DNA of 64,000 nucleotides. Origin: Lunularia cruciata. Its lineage: Eukaryota; Streptophyta; Marchantiopsida; Lunulariales; Lunulariaceae. Under the pieces are notes generated by a model that saw only the letters and a program-made list of their open reading frames with translations, searched no databases and had not been told where the DNA came from. Position numbers and translations under genes: made by a program. This document shows, in pieces, positions 23,501-32,870 of the stretch (its first letter is position 1; each line of letters begins with the position of its first letter). The stretch spans positions 13,516,001 to 13,580,000 of the forward strand of contig OX419760.1 of NCBI GenBank assembly GCA_948567375.1, read 5' to 3'.

Positions 23501-25453
23501 GAAAAATGATGTTGGCAATGTACTAGCATATACTACCCATCTCCAAGCCTTGGATTTACGAGCTAGGATAGTTAGGCAAGCTTCTGATGGGTTTAAAGGA
23601 CTGTCCTAGATTCGATGGTGATTCCGTGCTTCAAGTTGTATTTTTGTGTGCACCACATCACAGCTACCACAGATGATGTTAGTGCATCAATACATGAATA
23701 TGGTACCTTTATTACCATCTCCAAGCCTTAGTTTTAGTAGCTTGGATTTTTAGGCCTAAAGCAGGTCGGTGTTGGAGCAGAGTTGTTGGTGATATCGCTT
23801 GATTGTCCATCACGAGATAGCGACGGAACAACGGAGTATACTACGGATTCTAATACTAATCCTTGGGTATTTGCCTGGTCGTCTATTTTGCACCATGAGG
23901 CAGGGAACCTTTACTCAGTTCAACCACTGAATGTATGCAACAAGTGACAATGATCAGCCTGAAAATCTTCTGTTTTATGTCAAAACCGAGAACAGTGAAC
24001 GCAATTGTCTCATACACTTCCCAAAAGCACGACTAGTTTCGTTGTCATTGTACATGGCAACAAATATGTTGGTGATTTTGCTGGAGTTTCCGTTAAGACA
24101 TACCTCCATAATATTGGAGTATACTAGGGATTCTCTTTCCAATTTGTCACCTCGATTCGCACAATGAGTCGGGTTCAATGTTTGTTACTGAATATGATTG
24201 TCTTTACTTCTGCTTATCTTCGTACTGTTAAATTCACTTTATTTCCATTCCCTTAGATGCAATTCATTTCGATTTGCACATGTTCATGCTTGCATTTCAT
24301 ATGCACTTCAATATGCACGTTCTCGGTTCATGCTTTGTGGGTTCTGGATCCCCCGTTCTTCCAACGCTTCTGCTCCCTTTTCTCAAATATGATCGTCTTC
24401 GACAAGTGGTAGTGATCAGCTTGATCCTCTTCTTTCTCAATCAAAGCCAAAAGGATTGAGCGCTTACCTCTCACCTAATTCCAAAAATATTATTAGTTAT
24501 TTGAGATAGCAAATCTACGTTTTTTATCCTTCTGACTTTTTGAGATGACGATTCCTACAGTCGATCTCTTGAGCAGTACTCCTGAGGATGGCTCAAGCCT
24601 AGTGAAGCATCTTCTTCAAAGCCCCTTAGATCATATTTATGACCAATTCATTCCAAGTCTTTCAAGTTGGATGATTAGATGTTTTTTCTGTTTGCTGAAG
24701 TGCTATTTTGTACGATAGATTAAGATGAAATTTCTTTCCGGCTCGAATATAGGGCGCAATTCGAGCCGGAAGATTATGGCTAGATGTGGCTAGATAAGAC
24801 TCGTTGCTGTCGCTCTGTACTCCTGGAGTTTGTAACATGGTTTTATGATGTGACCGCAGAGAAAGAAAACGGTCCAAAAACAATAAACGATATGAAGTTA
24901 ATTAATGCTGGGAAAGTGCTGGAGAATAACAAGACCCTTGCTGAATCAAGAGTACCGGTTGGTGAGTTACCTGGTGGGGTTATAACAATGCATGTGGTTG
25001 TGCGACCCCCTTCTTCAGATAAAGCTAGTGGTAAGCCCTTCTTGATCTTTTCACCTCTTGTAAACATGTTATGGTGTTTGATGAACTGACGGATCGATAT
25101 TTTACTTGGTGGTTATGTGAATTCTGCTGGCGAATGTAATTCTCGTGGGGCTATATCCTTCCGGGTTGGGGAGATTGGCATTTGGCACGTGGGTTACGTC
25201 GGCTAGCTAGTACATCTTTGTATGCCAGAGTCATACTGAGGAAAATGAAGTCGCTGGGCATTGATGTTGATAGCTTCGGAATCGGACAACAAGATAATTT
25301 TCTAGTTCTAAGCAAATCATGTCGCTCCCATGTCCACTTGAGTCGGGCCTAATCAAGTGTGCCCATCGTTGCCGTTCGATTCTGTGATGTGAAGCAGAAA
25401 AGCAGCCATCGGACTCTCCGAAGAGTAACAAATGTGCATGCGCAATTCTCTAG
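20575..25453 (+). CDS. MUB: Membrane-anchored ubiquitin-fold protein (MUB)
   Basis: Three exons, 20575-20704, 24860-25030 and 25398-25453, with GT/AG borders and matching phase 1 junctions; 357 nt, 118 residues, the usual MUB length. Exon 1 encodes the first beta strands of the ubiquitin fold (ELKFRLYDGTDIGPNKY). Exon 2 encodes KENGPKTINDMKLINAGK and VLENNKT, a signature of plant MUBs, then VITMHVVVRPP. Exon 3 encodes a basic tail ending NKCACAIL: a CaaX box (CAIL) for prenylation with a second Cys just upstream that could be acylated. Known MUBs sit at the plasma membrane and dock particular ubiquitin-conjugating E2 enzymes. The odd part is intron 1, 4155 bp, far longer than any other intron here; it contains degenerate repeats and a perfect hairpin but no recognised gene. 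Confidence 0.94.
23490..24180 (+). repeat. Degenerate duplicated blocks within MUB intron 1
   Basis: A block near 23500-23590 (ATGATGTTGGCAATGTAC ... CCATCTCCAAGCCTTGGA ... TTAGGCA) recurs, diverged, at 23672-23760. A second block near 23828-23905 (GGAGTATACTACGGATTCT ... CACCATGAGGCAGG) recurs near 24115-24175 (GGAGTATACTAGGGATTCT ... CACAATGAGTCGGG). They look like old local duplications. Confidence 0.6.
24736..24771. repeat. Perfect 13-bp inverted repeat in MUB intron 1
   Basis: TTCCGGCTCGAAT and ATTCGAGCCGGAA are exact reverse complements separated by ten bases, about 90 bp before the exon 2 acceptor. In the transcript this would form a stable hairpin near the branch-point region. Confidence 0.8.
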
Positions 25454-27955
25454 CTCTGTATTCCTGCAACCGTCACCATCACAAAATGGATGGAAGTGGC
25501 AAAAGGCTTGTCTATCAGCAACAGCAACTATCATTGAAGCCATCCTTGTTGTGCAAAGCTTCAAGTGAAAGATGTACCCAGTATTCCTTTAGGGGCTGGG
25601 TGGGTCTGCTAGTTTATTTGTTTTAAATCTTCTAGAGAGCAATTCATTCTTGGATAAAGAGGAACTAGAACTGCAATGGATTTAACAGGAAGATCTTGGA
25701 GTGCAAGCAATCGGCTCAGAGCAAAATGCACGTGTCAAAAGTTGCTGAGAGGATGATGGTCTGGACCTTTTAAGGGTCGTTAATGTGGACACTTGTGAGG
25801 AGGCCCCCGTTCTAAAGAGCCCCTCCCGGGTTTTTCGGCACTAATGTGCCTGCAGTGGGATGGTGTCCACATCTCCAGAGGTTTGACCAACAATCTAACC
25901 TTACCTTGCCATTTACTGTCCTCCATTGATCTACCTATACTTCTGTCATCGAGGATCAGGTGGAATGATTCACTATATGGTTCTTTGTCTGGAATATGGC
26001 AAGGCAATGTGTACTCAAATCTCTTCCATCTTTAGTTTCGGTGTAGGAGTATGTATGTGTGTATTGTAAGGGCCGAGTCCCGCGGTTGCTTGAAAGGTTG
26101 CCAAGCTAGGCTTCATAGCTGGTGTTAAAGGTCTTGGTATAATCTACGGCCTGCAGGAATTATGAGTAGAACAGGAAAGGGTTTTCGAAGGTGGTAGAAA
26201 TTACAGACGCATCATTGGTTTATACCTGCAAATTTTACGCAGTATCTCTAATTGTTGTCTTTAGTGGAGTACATGATTATAATTGTCCATTACGCCGAGT
26301 AAAGCTCCCGTTGTGCCAGCGCAGCGTATTATAGCAGACTGTTTCTGGGGTGCGAAATGAATGAACAGTTAAGAAACTGGATTCGCCTGGGGTGTTACAT
26401 TTCGTGGGCCCTTCGGAACCCTTTTCCCAGCGTGGTTATCTCTACATTTGTGACCTACGACTGTGCATTCGTGGCTGGTTCGTTGGTGCTTATAGTCTGA
26501 ATTGCTTGTGAAGGTGCCAAAAACATGTTTGTGACATGTGCATTGACAGTATTTGCTTATTATGAATATCCACTTTACTATGTAACCTTCAAAGTTTATT
26601 TCCTGCATCCTTCATACTGAACGAGTGCACAATATTGGAAAACATGCAGATGGCTTGATGGACTCGGGTACAGTATACTTCCATCTAAGTTCTTTGCACA
26701 GTTACGCAGTTTAAGACGTGTAAAGCAATAGGATGCAGCGGCAATATACATGTGGTTGAATTATTCACCTGAACTTCCGTATTTCTTGCCACAATTCCTT
26801 ACATCTGTCTGGTTTTCGGAGGTTAGTTCGTCCTCAAGGTGAAACTTGAAGGAAATTGGACGATCTTGGGTCCCATAGCTACGGACTCCCTGACTTCCAA
26901 GCCCGGTATGACCATGCCACAAGGAAAACACACCTTGGCAAAACCCATCGTACGGAATGAAACCTTTGTAAAATGTCAGCGTGTGTACATTACTCGTAGT
27001 AGGTCATGAATTAATGAAGTTAATTGTTTCCAGATAGAGAGACAGTTCAGAGTAAGAGTAAATGTGTTTTTTGAAGGTAATCGAAATATCAGGGTGTATT
27101 ACACATGGAATCGGGAGCCTAAATTACACTTCGCTGGACTTTTCGATATGATGGGAAGCCAGTCAAGTGCAATGTACAATAGACTGCTGATTTAACGATG
27201 AAAAAACGAAAATCATCTCCTCTAAACTGAAAGTGACTGATATTTCTTCCTGTCCTTTCCAAATTGAATCCCTGCTAGATATCATGAGTAGTTAAAACTG
27301 ACTTTGATCGTTACATCTCACCAGACCAACAGTACCAGAAACTACCATCTACACCTGTAAGACCCGTCCTACAACTGGATAGAAAGTAGGAGTACGATAG
27401 TCAAAAAACGTTTGAGGTTCCTCTTAATTCTCATGATTGAGAGAAGTAAAACACACACTAGAATCAGAAAATGTCGCCTTAGTGTAAGTCATGGAGCTTC
27501 ATACAGCTTGGGGCTATCTACTACGTCCAAATGTCGATGTTGGTTCTGACTTCCAGACAATACTGGAAACGGCAGACCGCCGGAGCACTACACTGAGGAG
27601 CATCGTACATGATCACGCTTTAGGGTCGCTATAATCGCGTCATCGTCCACTTGACTTGCCAACTTTGTAATGAGGCATACTGCGATTGAGAAGAAACTGC
27701 AGTGCCAAAGGTGGAAAAAAGAAGCTACAGCGTATTAACACAACGTTGCACATCCTAGTCGTAGTGTACGATGTACTCTCACTAGGAGTAACGTATGTCC
27801 ATATCAGTCATCTCCATATCATCGAGTGCTTGGTGCATAGAAGCATATGCATCACTTGAGTGGATTCGATTGGTCCAAAGGAGATCATCACATCAAATGG
27901 TTTGGCCAACGCTTCCAGCAGCAGGTTCATCCGTGGTCCGCACCCTAGTGATTCA
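25454..27955. other. Intergenic between MUB and GST genes
   Basis: 2.5 kb. Contains the presumed MUB 3' UTR and the GST promoter. No other gene, RNA or repeat recognised. Confidence 0.5.
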
Positions 27956-29097
27956 ATGACGATTAAGATATATGGAGTCCTGGATCCCCAGGCACTGGTC
28001 GAGTGTTGATGACTTTGTTCGAGAAGGGCATAAACAGATCCGAGATTGAAATTCTCCACATAAACTTTGAGGCGGGAGAGCAAAAGTCGCCCGATCATCT
28101 CAAGAGACAGGTATGTCGAGCTTGCTTTCGATTTGAAGGCTTTCTTTGAGAGTTGAGCTTTGTCTTCAGATGTCGAAGGGCCTCACTCTGAAGGATACGT
28201 CTGCTGGCTACTTGCAGTCCCAGTCTCATCTCCTTAGAGTGACCAAATTCTTTGACAATCAGGACTTCAGTGTTCCTAGTGTCCTCCTTTCTTTGAAGAT
28301 CAGCATAGGCCATTTATTAGGGCCTAAGATAGGTCAGTGGTCTGAAGACGTACAAGACTGTGGTGGCTTGACAGAAAGAAGTAGTCCTCCATAAGTTTAT
28401 TTGATTTCTGTGGTTCTCGTGGCAGCCATTCGGCCAGGTCCCAGTGCTTGAAAATGGTAACATGATGCTCTACGGTAAGTTTCATCCCTACATGGAAACC
28501 TCAAGGTGAAGTCGTAAGGATAATACAGCAAATTAGTGGTCTAAAACCCCAGATCTTAGACAATGAAAGCTGTTTTTTTCTCCCCTTCCTTCGGCAGAAT
28601 CACGAGCAATCGCCAGAACCATCGCGCACCAGTACGCCAACCAAGGCAATCCTCTATACGGATCATCACCGAAGGATGCGGCCTTGACGGAGCAATGGCT
28701 GGAAGTCGAGAGTCAAAACTACAACGGACCTATCACGAAAATCATCCGCGAAGGGATCGTCCGCCAACTGTACAACAAGCCCATCGACCATGCTGTGATT
28801 GATGCCGAACTCCTCAAGCTTGAATCAGTGCTGGACGTGTACGAGAAGCGCCTCTCCGAGAGCAAATACTTGGCCGGTGATTTCTTCAGTCTGGCTGATT
28901 TGTCCCACATCCCGTACACGTTCCTGATGATCAAAATCGGCGAAATGAGAGATGTCTTCGATGCTCACCCTCACGTCAAGGCTTGGACGGACGACATTTT
29001 TCTCCGTCCGTCTACTCAGAACTGGGTGGAACTGGCGACTCCTCGTTTCCGTCTGTTCAAGAAGCTAGATCGACCAGGGGATGTTAACCATGATTAG
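27956..29097 (+). CDS. Phi-class glutathione S-transferase (exon 1 frameshifted)
   Basis: Three exons: 27956-28110, 28426-28474, 28598-29097. Exon 1 starts with an ATG giving MTIKIYG, the usual phi-GST first beta strand, but a stop follows at 18 codons. The family frame resumes one base off at GRVLMTLFEKG and continues to INFEAGEQKSPDHLKRQ. Exon 2 supplies PFGQVPVLENG, the conserved cis-Pro loop that contacts glutathione, and exon 3 supplies ESRAIARTIA plus the all-helical C-terminal domain to the stop at 29095. Exon 1 is 155 nt; 156 would restore the frame, so one base is missing between about 27975 and 27995. With it the protein would be about 234 residues, slightly longer than typical. Phi GSTs conjugate glutathione to electrophiles and reduce peroxides in the cytosol. 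Either a recent null allele or a sequencing error. Confidence 0.88.
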
Positions 29098-30298
29098 ATG
29101 GACTTGTCCCACAAGTCTAGAAGTAAATTAACTAAGGTAGAGAAAATATAGCGAAAGTTTCTACAAATTTCGCTAGTTGTTGTCCTTCAGGTGTGGTAAA
29201 TATTACTTTGAGAAATATACAAATAGATTAAATATTACCAAACACCATGTGTACTCTTCAAGAGAACACACCAAGGGTATCGTATTTAGTACATTAAGTA
29301 TAATTAGTACACCGTAAACTGTGATATATCACCCATATATGCTTTATTAGCATGGTTGATTATAATGGAAAATATGAAAAATAGTTCTAGTCACTTTATT
29401 GTAATACATAGTCGTATCGATAATAATCATGTAAATGTAATATATGTCATATTGTCATGTAAGTGTAATATGTAATCATATCCATACTCTTAGGGCTTAG
29501 TCCATTTTACCTTTTTGTCTTTCCTTGTAAGGCTTTTCATCCTTCATGCATTCTATGTGATCGCCTTTTTCTCTTTATTGTAATATTACATTACCTTCAA
29601 TAGCCAATCCTCTCACAATGGGTATATATATCCTAGACTCACATACGTAGTAAATTGATTAAATGAAAGAAGATCATTTTCAAGAATTTCAAGAGTAATG
29701 AGTAGATTATATGAAATATTCAAACTGAAAAATCAATTTAAAATGTTTTTTTTATTTATACAAATAGATGCTTGAGAAGATGAATTCAATATACCATCAA
29801 GATTAATATCGTACAGCATTCGAATGTTAATATTAACTTAATGCCCAGACTGAAAGAATACTCAATGCCCAATTGATATTCTATTGTTTCTTTGGTTAAA
29901 ACTTTAGATGTGATACTTAGTATAATCTACAATCAATTTCTAAAATATGATCCAAATACAATTTTACTTTTCCAATAAAATGTTTAATTATATAGATCGA
30001 CAATTAATATAAAAATAAAATTTAAAAGGAAATATTTGAATATGAGTCGTTTTAGAGGTATTTGTTAAAAGAACAATTCCAAGAAACTATAAGAGATGTT
30101 GGAATTTTGATAAGAGATCTGTGAAAATTCTAGGGAGAAAAGTAGACTTAACTTAGATCCATATTCTAAGCAAATAGGTTTTCTAGTTTCTAGTCAATAT
30201 TATAAACTTTATGTTACATTTGATATTTATTTAATAATTTTTGGGTTGATTATAGGTAGTTGTTGACTATTTCTAAATTTACATAATTTTGAGAAACC
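29098..30298. other. AT-rich intergenic DNA
   Basis: 1.2 kb downstream of the GST gene, strongly AT-rich, with no frame of note. Similar in composition to the 13.6-15.8 kb island. Confidence 0.5.
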
Positions 30299-30332
30299 TA
30301 CTCGCTATGCATGTATAAATTCATAGCGAGTA
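30299..30332. repeat. Perfect 11-bp inverted repeat beside a LINE 3' end
   Basis: TACTCGCTATG (30299-30309) and CATAGCGAGTA (30322-30332) are exact reverse complements around a 12-base spacer. The hairpin ends 20 bp before the LINE tail at 30353. Confidence 0.75.
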
Positions 30333-30352
30333 ACACATTGTGAACTTAGTGA

Positions 30353-31010
30353 AAGGGCAACCGCGTAGAAAACACAAAGGATGGGAAGACCACATCGGGC
30401 CGTACAAGGGTGAGACAAAATAGGTAAAATGGTGCTAAACCCCAATAGAGTCGATATGAAAAATCTAACCTATTGCACCTAAGATAACTGGGCCATGCAA
30501 ATCGTACAGTCTACAAACATCCGAAGAAGCATTACCTAGTGTGATTGATTTTCTATGGATTGCACCAGCCATTGCACTTTGTAGAGCAATGGACACACAT
30601 TGTCTAAAAGATGCTACAAAGTAAGAAAGTGGTCATGGTTAGGCACCATCAACATGATAAGTTCTCGCACACTCCTTGACCAATGGATCAAATGCCATGT
30701 CCATCGCTCCATATAACTCCAAGGCTAGAGGAACAAAGAGGTGACCTTGCTGCATAACCCTATACTTGGAGACCTTGTGAGTTGTTGCTGCACTCGCTGC
30801 CCATCTAGGGGGATGGGTAATCACTCCTTCTGAAATTATATTACACGTAGGGTTTGTAACCACGATATCCGTTACTGGAAACTGATGGTCTTGGACCAAG
30901 TATAAGTTTACCTTGACACATGTCGTCTGTAAAGCATTCGAACGGTCCATCCAAGCAAAGTATCAACTCTCCTCGTACCATAGAAAACATTATGTCCTTC
31001 ATAACATCAT
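30353..31010 (-). mobile_element. LINE fragment (copy 2, 5'-truncated)
   Basis: About 660 bp matching the 3' part of the LINE at 62.5-64 kb. On the minus strand the frame 30950-30639 encodes the end of the ORF: TDIVVTNP, then VITHPPRWAASAATTHKVSKY and a PLALELYGA tail ending at 30639. This pattern (a DV-type motif followed by an A-rich, K-x-x-KY segment) resembles the C-terminal nuclease-like region of some eukaryotic non-LTR retrotransposons. The 3' UTR (30353-30638) carries the family tail GGGCAACCGCGTAGAAAA. Homology to the longer copy stops near 31010. Confidence 0.8.
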
Positions 31011-31107
31011 TTTTGAAATTATACATTATTGTTATTCATTATCCATTGTTATATTATTTTTATTATCATTATTCATTTGTGAAGTTATTCATTGTTCATT
31101 ATTCATG

Positions 31108-31141
31108 GTTCTTCTTCTTCTTCTTCTTCTTCTTCTTCTTC
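31108..31141. repeat. (TTC)n microsatellite
   Basis: About eleven TTC units on the plus strand. It lies between the LINE fragment and a partial copy of the sequence that flanks the other side of the LINE. Confidence 0.9.
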
Positions 31142-31886
31142 AATTCATAATGAGTAACATATTGTGAAATTATTTGAGATAATTATATCCATACATTGAT
31201 TAATGACTCTGTTTCGTATATTGATCAAATAACATGAATAATTAAAATTTTAAAATTATTAAATATTTAAGATGGTAAATGAAATCTTCATCCACAAATA
31301 AAATTGGAATAAAAATGGAAATTTTTTAAGAGTTAATTCTAAAAGTTCAAAATTTCCTTGTTGAACTTTTTATAAAAAGTATGAAAACATATTTATTGTA
31401 TTTTTCTAAAATATATCCTTTGTGAAAAAAATTTATTCACACCAAATAACATGTTTACTTTCAGGACCCTACCTTGAATATGTAAATCGTATTGTGACCA
31501 AAATCATAAGAAAGAAATCATAAATTTATAAGAAAGGCATTTTAAATAATTTGATACAACCATGTGAGAAAATCACATTCTATCCATTTTCAGTTATAGT
31601 AATAGACTTATATTAAATAAAAAAAATGAGGAATCATCAATCAGTAAAATATAATTATACATAACTTTGTTGCTTCGAATAAATCAAGCAATTTAAAAAA
31701 ATTAAATATATTATAGTATATTTATTTGATCAAACAAGAGAAAATTATTCCTATATTTTTCTAAAACAATCATACAATACGTCTCAAAGTCTTTGCTTCT
31801 TATAAGTAAATGTAGTTGATGAGTTTTAGAATAAGTTTTAGGACTCCATTAAATTACATTTAATTAAAAAATTTTAATATAAAAAA
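31142..31886. other. AT-rich DNA flanking element 2
   Basis: About 750 bp of AT-rich sequence with no gene. Bases 31142-31169 resemble 30319-30346 on the other side of the LINE copy (24 of 28 match). Confidence 0.5.
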
Positions 31887-31993
31887 TGTCGTGCGTATAT
31901 ACATCGCTACACAACATACATTGCTGTCAACATCATACACTATAAAAGCACAACTCACACATAAGTCATACATAGACTCTAAAGTGCCACAAT
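31887..31993 (-). repeat. 107-bp repeat 'A', outer copy
   Basis: Plus strand starts TGTCGTGCGTATATACATCG and ends GTGCCACAAT. It contains TATAAAAG on the plus strand. One mismatch separates it from the inner copy at 32444-32550. Confidence 0.9.
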
Positions 31994-32441
31994 AATCAGA
32001 TTGCTTAACACTTTCAACTCAACTCAACTCAGATCAATACTTGATCTGTCACTCTATAAACTACCAACAACTGGGCACTGATTACAGTCAAGCCACACCC
32101 ACTCAAGCATAGAGAATCCAGGTGACGCTCGCCGGCCTCTGTCCACCATAGCCAGGAACTCGAAGGCTCAACATCAGAGAAGTGAGCTCTCTGGAGCTCA
32201 CTTCCAAACTATACCCCCTGGACTCGAGCTAGCCCTGAAACCCTAACGGTCCCGCTGACGGCACACTCGATGGTGCAAACGGTGCAAAGTGATGGTGGGC
32301 CCCACCGTGAAGTCAGTACCCCGAACACGAAATCTAACCATCAGAAAGTAGTCCCTGAGAAACAGCTAGAATAACTCTAACTACCATCACTGGAACTCCA
32401 GTGTCAGAGCATCTAGATGCGGAACTACAAATGGCGTGATA
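31993..32441 (-). repeat. 3' LTR of element 2
   Basis: About 449 bp closely matching the LTRs at 6249-6699 and 41318-41787. It differs from the element 2 5' LTR by scattered substitutions and lacks two short duplications present there (near 41744-41760 and 41773). It is sandwiched between two copies of a 107-bp repeat rather than abutting the polypurine tract. Confidence 0.88.
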
Positions 32442-32443
32442 GC

Positions 32444-32550
32444 TGTCGTGCGTATATACATCGCTACACAACATACATCGCTGTCAACATCATACACTAT
32501 AAAAGCACAACTCACACATAAGTCATACATAGACTCTAAAGTGCCACAAT
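32444..32550 (-). repeat. 107-bp repeat 'A', inner copy
   Basis: Lies directly next to the polypurine tract, the position expected for the first bases of the 3' LTR. On the minus strand it starts TGTGGCACTTTAGAG and ends CACGACA, so it has TG...CA ends of its own. Confidence 0.9.
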
Positions 32551-32560
32551 CGCCCCCCTA
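32551..32560 (-). other. Polypurine tract of element 2
   Basis: Minus strand reads TAGGGGGGCG just before the inner 107-bp repeat. Position and composition fit the plus-strand primer site of LTR retrotransposons. Confidence 0.65.
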
Positions 32561-32717
32561 GCTGGCGGTTAGGTCCCTCTTACTCCAGATAGCCATCTAC
32601 TCTAAGTATATGGTATACCCTCTAATGGGCAAAGATCAGGAGGCCGGGTGCTATGGAGCCCCATCGTTAGTCGCCTGTCTGCAATCTATACCATATAAAG
32701 AATGAACTAGCTATAGG

Positions 32718-32870
32718 TCAAGTACATCTAGGACATAACCACTGTCCTTGAGGAACCACCGTGAGGGGAGGAGTCATACATGCCATATGCCATCCTCTCG
32801 AACAGCTATCACACACTAACATAGTAGCAGCTCCACCAGAAGAGCCACATAACATACACCTCAAGCCTGC
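32718..32870 (-). other. PHD finger at the integrase C-terminus, element 2
   Basis: The last roughly 46 residues before the stop at 32718 carry C-x2-C, C-x2-C, H-x2-C and C-x2-C in PHD order, with a Trp two residues before the last pair, as in histone-binding PHD fingers. It is fused in frame to the integrase tail. Ligand specificity cannot be told from this alone. Confidence 0.88.
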
